DNA from: an uncultured Roseobacter sp.
Lineage (GTDB): Bacteria; Pseudomonadota; Alphaproteobacteria; Rhodobacterales; Rhodobacteraceae
Length of the DNA: 64,000 nt
Direction: 5' to 3'
Assembly: GCF_947499265.1 (NCBI RefSeq)
Contig: NZ_CANMNK010000002.1
Span: 372,001-436,000 of the forward strand
In this document: piece by piece, positions 10,043-18,370 of the stretch
How the letters are laid out: each line of letters starts with the position of its first letter
Numbering within the stretch: position 1 is the stretch's first letter
Position numbers and translations under genes: made by a program
Notes under the pieces: model-generated
What the model saw: the letters and a program-made list of their open reading frames with translations, nothing else
Databases searched by the model: none
What the model was told of the DNA's origin: nothing

Positions 10043-10047
10043 CTCTT

Positions 10048-11715
10048 ATGAGCAATGAAAGACTGATCTACCTGCCTCTTGGAGGGGCGGGGGAAATAGG
10101 CATGAACGCTTATGTGTATGGCTATGGCCGCCCGGGCAAGGAACGCCTGATCGTGGTGGATATCGGTGTGGCTTTTCCGGATATGGACACCAGCCCCGGT
10201 GTCGACCTGATCCTGGCGGACATCAGCTGGCTGGTGGAACGCCGCGACCAGATTGAGGCCGTGTTCATCACCCATGCCCACGAGGATCACATCGGCGCGG
10301 TGGCCCATACCTATGCGCAGTTGAAGGCCCCCGTTTTTGCCCGCGCCTTCACCGCCAACATCGCCCGGCGCAAGATGGAAGAGCATGGCCATCCCGATGA
10401 CGCGGTTACCGTTGTTTCGGCCTGGCCGGAAAAGGTGACGGCGGGGCCCTTCACGGTTGGGTTCCTGCCGATGTCGCATTCCATTCCGGAAAGCTCTTCG
10501 ATGGTGATCGACAGCCCCGAGGGCCGGGTGATCCACTCCGGTGACTTCAAGCTGGACGAAACACCTCTGGTCGGCGAACCCTTTGATCCCGACCTTTGGG
10601 CGGAGGTGAGCAAGGATGGGGTCAAGGCACTGATCTGCGACAGCACCAATGTGTTTTCGCCCAATCCCGGACGGTCCGAGGCCACGCTGGGCCCGGACAT
10701 CACCAATCTGGTGCAGGGGGCGAAGGGCATGGTTGTTGCCACCACCTTTGCCTCCAATGTCGCGCGGGTCAAAACGCTGGCTGAGGCCGGGGTGCGGGCC
10801 GGGCGCTCGATCGTTCTGATGGGGCGCGCAATGAAACGGATGATCGAAGCTGCGGTTGAAACCGGTGTGCTGACCGACTTCCCGTCAACGGTGCCGCCAG
10901 AGGATGCAAAATCGATCCCGCGCGAAAATCTGATGTTGCTGGTCACCGGCAGTCAGGGTGAACGCCGGGCGGCTTCTGCGCAATTAGCGCGCGGCAAGTA
11001 TCAGGGGATGGAGATGAAGGAGGGCGATCTCTTCCTCTTTTCCTCCAAGACGATCCCCGGCAATGAAAAAGGCGTGATCCGCATCATCAATGCTTTCTCG
11101 GAGCAGGGCGTGGATGTGGTCGATGACAGCACCGGGCTTTATCACGTGTCGGGGCACGCAAACCGGCCCGATCTGGAACGGTTGACCGCCATCGTGAAGC
11201 CGCAGGTGCTGATCCCGATGCACGGCGAACACCGGCATCTGCGTGAACATGTCAAGATCGCCAAGGGCAACGGCGTGACCGGGGTGCTGGCGGTGAATGG
11301 GATGATGGTCGATCTGTCGGGCAACCAGCCGACGATTGCCGACTACATTGAAACTGGGCGCACCTACATTGATGGCACGGTGCAGATCGGCGCCATGGAT
11401 GGTGTGGTGCGCGACCGAATTCGCATGGCGTTGAACGGTCATGTGGTGGTGACGGTCATTCTAGACGATGAGGATGAACCGTTGGGAGAACCCTGGTGTG
11501 AACTCAAGGGGCTGCCTGAAACCGGCACCAGCCGTGCGGCGCTGGTCGATGTGATGGAAGCTGACCTCGGGCAATGGCTGGGTCGCGCTGGGGCAAAGAC
11601 CCTGCGCGACGATGACAAGCTGCATGACGGGCTGAAAAAGGTCGTGCGTCAGACGGCGCTGGAAGAGATCGGGCGCAAGCCGGAAGTGACGATTGTGGTC
11701 AGCCGGCTCAGCTAA
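10048..11715 (+). CDS. rnj: Ribonuclease J
   Basis: Metallo-beta-lactamase/beta-CASP nuclease of 555 residues that degrades and processes RNA with 5'-to-3' exonuclease and endonuclease activity. The zinc-binding motif is visible in FITHAHEDHIGAV, with SHSIPES, HSGDFKLDETP and the C-terminal HGEHRHL region. It starts 5 bp after coaX and is the last gene of this run. The 12-bp hairpin at 11732-11761 follows, making it the probable 3' end of the transcript. Confidence 0.97.
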   Translation: MSNERLIYLPLGGAGEIGMNAYVYGYGRPGKERLIVVDIGVAFPDMDTSPGVDLILADISWLVERRDQIEAVFITHAHEDHIGAVAHTYAQLKAPVFARAFTANIARRKMEEHGHPDDAVTVVSAWPEKVTAGPFTVGFLPMSHSIPESSSMVIDSPEGRVIHSGDFKLDETPLVGEPFDPDLWAEVSKDGVKALICDSTNVFSPNPGRSEATLGPDITNLVQGAKGMVVATTFASNVARVKTLAEAGVRAGRSIVLMGRAMKRMIEAAVETGVLTDFPSTVPPEDAKSIPRENLMLLVTGSQGERRAASAQLARGKYQGMEMKEGDLFLFSSKTIPGNEKGVIRIINAFSEQGVDVVDDSTGLYHVSGHANRPDLERLTAIVKPQVLIPMHGEHRHLREHVKIAKGNGVTGVLAVNGMMVDLSGNQPTIADYIETGRTYIDGTVQIGAMDGVVRDRIRMALNGHVVVTVILDDEDEPLGEPWCELKGLPETGTSRAALVDVMEADLGQWLGRAGAKTLRDDDKLHDGLKKVVRQTALEEIGRKPEVTIVVSRLS

Positions 11716-11731
11716 GTTTCTTGAAAGCGAA

Positions 11732-11761
11732 TATGGGCGCGGCGTTTATGCCGCGCCCATA
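11732..11761. terminator. Hairpin between convergent rnj and helicase genes
   Basis: A perfect 12-bp stem (TATGGGCGCGGC/GCCGCGCCCATA) with a 6-nt loop lies 16 bp after the rnj stop and 51 bp from the end of the helicase gene. No T-run follows on either strand, so it is better described as a bidirectional 3'-end hairpin than as a classical intrinsic terminator. Confidence 0.7.
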
Positions 11762-11812
11762 CCGTCTTGATATCTCGTGCTTTGGGGCTGTTTGAGTGGG
11801 CAGCGCCCGCTC

Positions 11813-13273
11813 TTAGCCAGCGGCGCTGCGTTCCTTGAAACTCAGGCCGATGAACTCGGGGGTATGATCTCCCAGACCCACGACCTTGTTGCCGCCCCGA
11901 TCCCCGCCTGACGACCGCCCCCGGCTGGAGGACCGTCCGCGATTGCCGCGCTTGCTATCTTCGCTTTTGCTTTCTTGCGACACGGCTGGGGCTTCTTGCA
12001 CGTCCGCCGGTTGCTCTTTGGCCACGTCATCCGTTTTACGGCTGCGCGACCGGCTGCGTTTTGGTTTTTCGTCACCCTTTTCCGCCGTCTCGGGCCTCGG
12101 GTCGTCTGCTTTGGCAGCTTTCGCGGCAACCGGGTTTTCGATGCGCGGAATTTCCCGCTGCACCAGCCGCTCAATATCGCTCAGGTTCTTTTCATCGCGC
12201 GGTACGCAAATCATGATCGCCTTACCATCGCGGCCCGCGCGACCGGTGCGGCCAATCCGGTGCACATAGTCCTCGGCGTGGCTTGGGACATCAAAGTTAA
12301 ACACGTGGCTGACGGAGGGTACATCCAATCCGCGCGCCGCCACATCGGAGGCGACAAGAAAACGCAGCGTGCCTTCGCGAAACCCGTCGAGGGTCTTGGT
12401 CCGCTGGCTTTGATCCAGATCACCGTGGATCGGTGCTGCGTCATAGCCGTATTTTTTCAAGGACTTGGCGACGATATCCACATCGACCTTGCGGTTGCAG
12501 AAGACAATCGCATTGGTGCATTTGTCGCCTTCCGCATCGATCAGGCCGCGCAACACCTTGCGCTTTTCCGTTGCCTCGCGGTCGCGGCGGCTGCCCTTGA
12601 ACATCACCACACCCTGTTGAATGTTTTCGCCTGTCGTGGCCTGACGGGCCACTTCGATCCGCTCGGGGGCAGACAGGAAAGTGTTGGTGATGCGTTCGAT
12701 CTCGGGTGCCATTGTTGCCGAGAAAAACAGGGTCTGGCGTGTGAAGGGCGTGAGGCCAAAGATGCGTTCGATGTCCGGGATGAAGCCCATGTCGAGCATC
12801 CGGTCGGCCTCATCCACCACCATGACTTTCACATCGTTGAGGATCAGTTTACCGCGCTCGAAATGATCGAGCAGCCGACCCGGTGTGGCGATCAGCACAT
12901 CGACACCCTTGTCGATGAGCAGGTCTTGTTCCTTGAAGCTGACGCCACCAATGAGCAGCGCTTTGGTCAGCTTGACGTGTTTGGCATAGGTATCGAAGTT
13001 TTCGGCCACCTGTGCTGCCAACTCGCGGGTGGGGCAGAGCACAAGGCTGCGCGGCATGCGCGCACGGGCGCGGCCGCGGGCCAGTTGGGTGATCAGCGGC
13101 AGCACGAAGCTGGCGGTCTTGCCGGTGCCGGTTTGGGCGATGCCCAGAACGTCCTTGCCTTCGAGGGCAGGGGGAATCGCACCCGCTTGAATGGGTGTGG
13201 GGCTCTCATAGCCCGCTTCGGCGATGGCTTTCAGGACTTTTGGATTCAGGCTCAGGTCAGAAAATTTGGTCAT
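11813..13273 (-). CDS. DEAD-box ATP-dependent RNA helicase
   Basis: RhlE/CsdA-type RNA helicase, 486 residues. All core motifs are visible: Q-motif FSDLSLNPKVLKAI, Walker A AQTGTGKT, PTRELAAQV, VDEADRMLDMGF (DEAD), FFSATM and HRIGRTGRAG. The last 100 residues are a charged low-complexity tail ending in SRGRSSGGDRGGNK, typical of an RNA-binding RG-rich extension. The ATG at 13273 was chosen because the fold begins at MTKFSDLS; the frame extends 42 residues upstream without domain content. A 7-bp hairpin sits directly before this ATG, suggesting control of translation. Confidence 0.94.
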   Translation of the reverse strand: MTKFSDLSLNPKVLKAIAEAGYESPTPIQAGAIPPALEGKDVLGIAQTGTGKTASFVLPLITQLARGRARARMPRSLVLCPTRELAAQVAENFDTYAKHVKLTKALLIGGVSFKEQDLLIDKGVDVLIATPGRLLDHFERGKLILNDVKVMVVDEADRMLDMGFIPDIERIFGLTPFTRQTLFFSATMAPEIERITNTFLSAPERIEVARQATTGENIQQGVVMFKGSRRDREATEKRKVLRGLIDAEGDKCTNAIVFCNRKVDVDIVAKSLKKYGYDAAPIHGDLDQSQRTKTLDGFREGTLRFLVASDVAARGLDVPSVSHVFNFDVPSHAEDYVHRIGRTGRAGRDGKAIMICVPRDEKNLSDIERLVQREIPRIENPVAAKAAKADDPRPETAEKGDEKPKRSRSRSRKTDDVAKEQPADVQEAPAVSQESKSEDSKRGNRGRSSSRGRSSGGDRGGNKVVGLGDHTPEFIGLSFKERSAAG

Positions 13274-13275
13274 AT

Positions 13276-13296
13276 GTGTCCGGTTTTGGCGGACAC
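13276..13296 (-). promoter_or_regulatory. Hairpin abutting the helicase start codon
   Basis: In the minus-strand RNA, GUGUCCG and CGGACAC form a perfect 7-bp stem around a 7-nt loop, ending 2 nt before the AUG. The only Shine-Dalgarno-like GGA is inside the 3' arm, so folding would hide the ribosome site. An RNA helicase could open this structure itself, which would allow autoregulation or cold response. Confidence 0.5.
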
Positions 13297-13515
13297 TCTC
13301 TTGGCCCGCAGCAGCGTTCATGTCGGCCCGCATGGCCCAAGGGGCGACTTCTGTCGCGACATGCTGCGCGTAACTAGCAACAAGTGCTGCCTGCGTCAAA
13401 CAGATGCGCTATCCATTTGTGAAATCAGGAAAATGCGGGATCAGATACCCGTCAAGGTAGAAAATTCAGCCCCTGATCCGATTGCTGATGCGAGTCTGCC
13501 CCGAAATCAGCCCGG

Positions 13516-15123
13516 TCAGACCATCATTTCCTTTGTCGCCGTCAGGGTGATGTCCGGATAGTCGCGCGCCACGCGGTCGATGTCCCACTGCAAGCGGGTC
13601 AGATAGACGATGTCGCCATCGTGGTCATGCGAAATATGCTGTTTGTTGCTCTCGGTGAATTTATCAACGGCTTGCTTGTCGCCGTTCACCCAGCGGGCAG
13701 AGGTGAATTGCGAGGCCTCAAACCGCACCGGCAGCCCGTATTCCAGCTCGATCCGGCTGGCGAGCACTTCAAATTGCAACTGCCCGACCACACCGACAAC
13801 AAAGCCGGAGCCAATCGAGGGTTTGAAGACCTTCGCGGCCCCTTCTTCGGCAAATTGCATCAGGGCTTTTTCCAGATGCTTGGCTTTCATCGGGTCGCCC
13901 GCGCGCACGCCTTGCAAGAGTTCGGGCGCAAAAGACGGGATGCCGGTGACCCGAATGGCTTCGCCTTCGGTCAGCGTGTCGCCGATGCGCAGCTGCCCGT
14001 GGTTGGGAATGCCGATGATGTCGCCCGCCCAGGCCTCTTCCGCCAATTCGCGGTCAGAGGCCAGAAACATCACCGGGTTGGTGATCGCCATCGGTTTTTT
14101 CGACCGCACATGGGTCAGTTTCATCCCGCGTTCAAAATGCCCCGAGGCCAGACGCACAAATGCCACGCGGTCGCGGTGTTTCGGATCCATATTGGCCTGC
14201 ACCTTGAAAACGAATCCGGCCACTTTCTTTTCTTCGGGCAGAATCTGGCGCGGCTCGGCTGACTGGATTTGCGGCTGCGGCCCATAGGTGGCGATGCCCT
14301 CCATCAACTCTTTGACACCAAAGGAATTGATCGCCGAGCCAAACCAGATGGGCGTCAGCGACCCTTCATGCATCGCGGCCATGTCCAGCGGCGGCAGGAG
14401 TTCCCGCGCCATTTCCAGATCTTCGCGCAGCTTTTCCAAAAGATCCGCGGGCACATGTTCGGCAAGTTTCGGATCGTCCAGACCGTTGATCTCGATAGAT
14501 TCGGCGACACGGTTGCGGTCCGCACGGTCCATCAGTTCCAGACGGTCGCGCAGCATGTCGTAACAGCCCAGAAAGTCTCGCCCAACACCGATGGGCCAGC
14601 TTGCAGGTGTGACGTCGATGGCGAGGTTTTCCTGGATTTCATCGATGATCTCGAAGACATCGCGGCTTTCGCGGTCCATCTTGTTACAGAAGGTCAAAAT
14701 GGGCAGATCGCGCATCCGGCAGACCTCGAACAGCTTTTGCGTCTGGCTTTCAACCCCCTTGGCTCCGTCGATGACCATGACCGCCGCGTCCACGGCGGTG
14801 AGAGTGCGATACGTGTCTTCGGAGAAATCCGAGTGGCCGGGTGTGTCCACCAGATTGAACCGGAACTCCTTGAAATCAAAAGACATGGCAGAGGCTGAGA
14901 CAGAGATGCCCCGGTCCTTTTCCATCGCCATGAAATCCGAGCGGGTGCGGCGTGCTTCGCCCTTGGCGCGCACCTGACCGGCCATCTGGATCGCCCCGCC
15001 AAAGAGCAGGAATTTTTCCGTGAGCGTGGTCTTGCCCGCATCCGGGTGGCTGATGATCGCGAAAGTGCGGCGGCGCGCAATTTCAGGGGGCAACTCGGGG
15101 CGGTTTTGGGGCGTGTCCAACAT
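13516..15123 (-). CDS. prfC: Peptide chain release factor 3
   Basis: Translational GTPase RF3, which removes RF1/RF2 from the ribosome after peptide release. The 535-residue product contains G1 HPDAGKTTLTEK, G3 DTPGHSDFSEDTYRTL and G4 NKMD, and the RF3-specific C-terminal domain (FEVLASRIELEYGLPVRFE). The ATG at 15123 gives the usual length; the open frame extends 12 codons upstream. It lies upstream of the helicase gene on the same strand with 242 bp between them, so separate transcription is likely. Confidence 0.97.
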   Translation of the reverse strand: MLDTPQNRPELPPEIARRRTFAIISHPDAGKTTLTEKFLLFGGAIQMAGQVRAKGEARRTRSDFMAMEKDRGISVSASAMSFDFKEFRFNLVDTPGHSDFSEDTYRTLTAVDAAVMVIDGAKGVESQTQKLFEVCRMRDLPILTFCNKMDRESRDVFEIIDEIQENLAIDVTPASWPIGVGRDFLGCYDMLRDRLELMDRADRNRVAESIEINGLDDPKLAEHVPADLLEKLREDLEMARELLPPLDMAAMHEGSLTPIWFGSAINSFGVKELMEGIATYGPQPQIQSAEPRQILPEEKKVAGFVFKVQANMDPKHRDRVAFVRLASGHFERGMKLTHVRSKKPMAITNPVMFLASDRELAEEAWAGDIIGIPNHGQLRIGDTLTEGEAIRVTGIPSFAPELLQGVRAGDPMKAKHLEKALMQFAEEGAAKVFKPSIGSGFVVGVVGQLQFEVLASRIELEYGLPVRFEASQFTSARWVNGDKQAVDKFTESNKQHISHDHDGDIVYLTRLQWDIDRVARDYPDITLTATKEMMV

Positions 15124-15225
15124 GAGCGAGCATATAGCGATGCGCAGACGGGGCGGCAAGCGCAGAGGGTGTTTTCGAAAAGCGAGAGGTTGGCAGCGCC
15201 AGGCTGGGGGTCAGACCACCGGCGA

Positions 15226-16233
15226 TCAGCGCAAGGACGCGCGGCGCAAGACTTCCGCCGCATCCGGGTGGTCCAGCAATTGTTCCTGCACGTCCAGACG
15301 TTTGAGGTCGCTGCGATGACGGGCGGGCAGCATCACCCCCGGTTCTTCGGTCACCATCCGGGACAGGAGCGGTGCGGTGCGGTCGTCCACCAGCATGGAT
15401 TCCGCCGCAATCCCCTCGGCATAAATAATCTGATGATTGTCGAAAAGCAGTTGGAAATACTCGACAAAACCACCGTGCTGCACCGTGACCGTTTTGCCAT
15501 TCACCAGATGGCGCGCCTTAACCAGAACTTCCGGTCGTCCCGCGCCCAGACGGTCGGTGCGCTGATAGATGAACAACCGATGATCCGGACTGACAAGCAG
15601 GTCGCGCGTGTTGTTCAAAGCCCCTGCGGCAATGCAAATCGGCGCAAAATCCCCCACAGCGCGCTGGGTGCTTTGCCCGACCCACCGGATCTTTTGCATG
15701 CCCTCATCGCGGGTCAGCACCGCGTCGCCGGGACGCAGGGTTTCAATCGGGCGCTGCCGACCGGATGCCATCGTGATATTGGTGCCGCGCGCAAAGGAGA
15801 CGCAGGCCACCTGCGCGAGCCTTTCGCTGACCTTCAGGGTATCAAGACCAACGATGTGATAGTCTTTCAGCGGCAGAAGCGGTGCCAGGGGCAGCGCGAA
15901 TATGTCTTCGGCCTCACCGGTGTCATCGATCTGGACCAGCACAATCACTTCTGTCACGGGCGCATCCGGTGACATCAGCGTTAATGCGCAATCAAGGTGG
16001 ATCTTTGCGCCGGGGGTGCCCACTTCGGAGGTTTCCGCGATCCGGAAAGCATCCGTCTCATCCCGTATCAGGGTGAGCCTGTAGGATTGTGCATCGCTTT
16101 GTAAACGGTAGACATCGTCCATCACCAGATCACTGGCAAAGCTCAGCCCTTCGGCTTCGTTCACGCCGGAGACGACCACGATATCCGCGCCGCGCAGAAC
16201 TGAAACCGATTGACTGCCGATCTGTGAGGACAT
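15226..16233 (-). CDS. Hint-domain (Hint_2) protein 1
   Basis: A 335-residue protein with a C-terminal Hedgehog/intein (Hint_2-type) domain at about residues 144-290, recognised from RPIETLRPGDAVLTRDEG, KIRWVGQ, LVSPDHRLFI and VKARHLVNG. Hint domains cleave or splice proteins by N-to-S or N-to-O acyl shift. Here the position just before the FARGT segment is Ser146, and the nearest cysteine is two residues earlier (Cys144), so the nucleophile is shifted or replaced. The N-terminal half is not recognisable and has no evident signal peptide. Such stand-alone Hint proteins are common in Rhodobacteraceae with no assigned function. A second one is at 24488. Confidence 0.85.
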   Translation of the reverse strand: MSSQIGSQSVSVLRGADIVVVSGVNEAEGLSFASDLVMDDVYRLQSDAQSYRLTLIRDETDAFRIAETSEVGTPGAKIHLDCALTLMSPDAPVTEVIVLVQIDDTGEAEDIFALPLAPLLPLKDYHIVGLDTLKVSERLAQVACVSFARGTNITMASGRQRPIETLRPGDAVLTRDEGMQKIRWVGQSTQRAVGDFAPICIAAGALNNTRDLLVSPDHRLFIYQRTDRLGAGRPEVLVKARHLVNGKTVTVQHGGFVEYFQLLFDNHQIIYAEGIAAESMLVDDRTAPLLSRMVTEEPGVMLPARHRSDLKRLDVQEQLLDHPDAAEVLRRASLR

Positions 16234-16375
16234 CAGGGATACATACTTTTCGTCTCGAATTTACAATGAGTTATTCTAGAATTGTGGCGCTCTGCGGTCA
16301 ACTTTCCGGTGTTTTACTGGTCTCTCCAGCATATGTGGTGTTAGGCATGAGCCCAAACGCAACAGGGAGCATGAC

Positions 16376-17155
16376 ATGGATTTGGGAATTAAGAGTAAAC
16401 GCGCGGTTGTTTGTGCGTCTTCCAAGGGCCTGGGGCTGGGCTGCGCGCAGGCATTGGCCGCGGCAGGGTGCGATCTTGTCATGAATGCGCGCGGATCAGA
16501 GGCGCTTGAGGCCGCGGCGGAGGCGATCCGCGCGGCGCATGGTGTAACCGTGCAGACGGTGGCGGCGGATGTCACCTCCGACGCTGGCCGGGCGGAGCTT
16601 CTGGCCGCTGCAGGGGACGCAGATATTCTGGTTAATAACGCAGGCGGTCCGCCCCCCGGCATGTGGCACGACTGGGACCGCGAGGATTTCATCAAAGCGC
16701 TCGATTCCAACATGTTGACGCCAATCGCAATGATCAAAGCGCTGGTGCCCGGCATGATGGCGCGGGGCTGGGGCCGCGTGGTCAACATAACCTCGCAGTC
16801 TGTCAAGGCGCCGATCCCGCAACTGGGTCTCAGCAATGCAGCGCGCACCGGATTGACCGGCTATGTGGCAGGCACCAGCCGTCAGGTCGCGGGCAAGGGA
16901 GTCACCATCAACAATCTGCTGCCCGGCATTCATGCGACGGACCGTGCCGAAGCGCTGGACGGGCCCGTGGCCAAACGCGAAGGCATTTCCATCGACGAGG
17001 CCCGCGCGCGGCGCGCCGCGATTATTCCGGCGGGGCGCTATGGCACGGCTGAGGAATTCGGGGCAGCCTGCGCGTTTTTGTGCTCGCAACACGCGGGTTT
17101 CATTGTCGGGCAGAACATCCTGTGTGATGGCGGCGCCACCAACGCGACGATTTGA
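16376..17155 (+). CDS. SDR-family protein with altered catalytic residues
   Basis: Rossmann-fold short-chain dehydrogenase/reductase relative, 259 residues. The cofactor segment is ASSKGLGLG and the NNAGG motif is present. The usual catalytic YxxxK is replaced by SNAAR (Tyr to Ser, Lys to Arg) in the helix after SQSVKAPIPQLGL. The C-terminal NxLCDGGA segment is typical of FabG-like SDRs. An AGGGAG site precedes the ATG. It is the first gene of a plus-strand block and ends 3 bp before the AlkC-like gene. The substrate is unknown. Confidence 0.9.
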   Translation: MDLGIKSKRAVVCASSKGLGLGCAQALAAAGCDLVMNARGSEALEAAAEAIRAAHGVTVQTVAADVTSDAGRAELLAAAGDADILVNNAGGPPPGMWHDWDREDFIKALDSNMLTPIAMIKALVPGMMARGWGRVVNITSQSVKAPIPQLGLSNAARTGLTGYVAGTSRQVAGKGVTINNLLPGIHATDRAEALDGPVAKREGISIDEARARRAAIIPAGRYGTAEEFGAACAFLCSQHAGFIVGQNILCDGGATNATI

Positions 17156-17158
17156 TCC

Positions 17159-18277
17159 ATGGCTGAAAAATTCTCGCTCAAGGATCATCTGTTCAACGTC
17201 ACGACAGTCGCACAATTGGCGCATGAATACGCATCCGGCGTGCCCGGCTTCGATCCTGCGCGGTTTCAGAAAGAGGCGCTAGCGGGGTTTCCGGAGCGGG
17301 AACTGATGGCGCGGCTGGATTGGCTAGCAGATTGTGTGGAAGCGCAGCTTTCAAACGCATTCCCTGACATGGCCGACCAACTGGAAGCCGCCATGCCCGC
17401 GCCGTTGGATCCTGGTCTGAAAGATGATGATTTTGGCCAGTTTATCCACGCGGTGCCGGGTATCCTTGCGGTGCGCCACGGTCTTGAGGAGCATCGCGAG
17501 CGGGCGATGGCACTTCTTTATCGCGCAACGCAGCGGTTCTCGATGGAATTCTACATCCGCCCGTTTCTGAACCGGTGGAAAGCGGAAACGCTCGCCGACC
17601 TGAGCGTCTGGGCGGAGGATGACAACTACCATGTGCGGCGCTTGGTCAGCGAAGGGACCCGCCCCAAGCTGCCCTGGGCCAAGGCCGTCACATTGACCCC
17701 GGAGCACACGCTGCCCCTGCTCGACAGGCTGCATGGCGATCCGACGCGTTATGTGACGCGGTCCGTTGCCAACCATCTCAACGACCTGACAAAGCAACAC
17801 CCGGACCTGGTTCTGGACACCCTCGACGGGTGGCAGGGGCAGGCTGCGCAGCAGGCCAAGGAATTGGATTGGATGACCCGTCACGCCCTGCGCACGCTGA
17901 TCAAACAGGGACATGCCGGGGCCATGACCGCCTTGGGGTTTGACGCCGATGCACCGGTCACCGTCGATCTTGAGATCGCGGCGCCCAAGATCAAGATCGG
18001 CGATACCCTGACCTTCACCTGTGTCATTGACGCCCCTGCGGACCTGCCGGTGCTGGTCGACTACCGTATTGGTTTTGCGCGCCCGGACGGCAAGTCGGGG
18101 GAAAAGGTGTTCAAACTGAAACAAGGGCAGGTGCGGCCCGGCAAGCCGCTGACCCTCAAAAAGGCGCATAAGCTGAAGGGGGATGCGACGACCTTCAAGC
18201 TTTACGCCGGCACGCATGCGTTGACGGTACAGGTGAATGGCGTTGATCGGGCGACAGGCGCCTTTGAACTGGTTTGA
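17159..18277 (+). CDS. AlkC-like DNA alkylation repair glycosylase
   Basis: Probable DNA glycosylase of the HEAT-like-repeat AlkC/AlkD superfamily, 372 residues. The helical repeats occupy about residues 1-265 and include the AlkC-type block VRRLVSEGTRPKLPWA. The remaining 100 residues are beta-rich (ITIGDTLTFTCVI-like pattern, VDYRIGFA, HALTVQVNG) and match the immunoglobulin-like C-terminal domain known from AlkC-type enzymes, which excise N3-alkylated bases without base flipping. It follows the SDR gene by 3 bp, so the two are probably cotranscribed. The assignment rests on domain layout, not on tested activity. Confidence 0.82.
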   Translation: MAEKFSLKDHLFNVTTVAQLAHEYASGVPGFDPARFQKEALAGFPERELMARLDWLADCVEAQLSNAFPDMADQLEAAMPAPLDPGLKDDDFGQFIHAVPGILAVRHGLEEHRERAMALLYRATQRFSMEFYIRPFLNRWKAETLADLSVWAEDDNYHVRRLVSEGTRPKLPWAKAVTLTPEHTLPLLDRLHGDPTRYVTRSVANHLNDLTKQHPDLVLDTLDGWQGQAAQQAKELDWMTRHALRTLIKQGHAGAMTALGFDADAPVTVDLEIAAPKIKIGDTLTFTCVIDAPADLPVLVDYRIGFARPDGKSGEKVFKLKQGQVRPGKPLTLKKAHKLKGDATTFKLYAGTHALTVQVNGVDRATGAFELV

Positions 18278-18337
18278 GCGCGGGGCATGTCATGACAGCA
18301 GCGCTTGCGGGCGCAGAGCAGGGCTGATAGCCCCTTA

Positions 18338-18356
18338 TCCGATGAATTCTATCGGA
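18338..18356. promoter_or_regulatory. Inverted repeat upstream of ABC ATPase gene
   Basis: TCCGAT and ATCGGA form a perfect 6-bp inverted repeat with a 7-nt spacer, 14 bp upstream of the GTG start at 18371. It could be an operator or an RNA hairpin just before the ribosome site GGAAG. There is no independent support. Confidence 0.35.
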
Positions 18357-18370
18357 TTTGGAAGACCCGC

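Noticed and set aside
13274..13399. N-terminal extension of the DEAD-box helicase (42 residues)
   Set aside because: The extension has no domain content and would translate through the hairpin; the family N-terminus fits the ATG at 13273.
11975..13561. Long plus-strand open frame opposite the DEAD-box helicase
   Set aside because: The minus strand carries all helicase motifs; the plus-strand product has no domain features.
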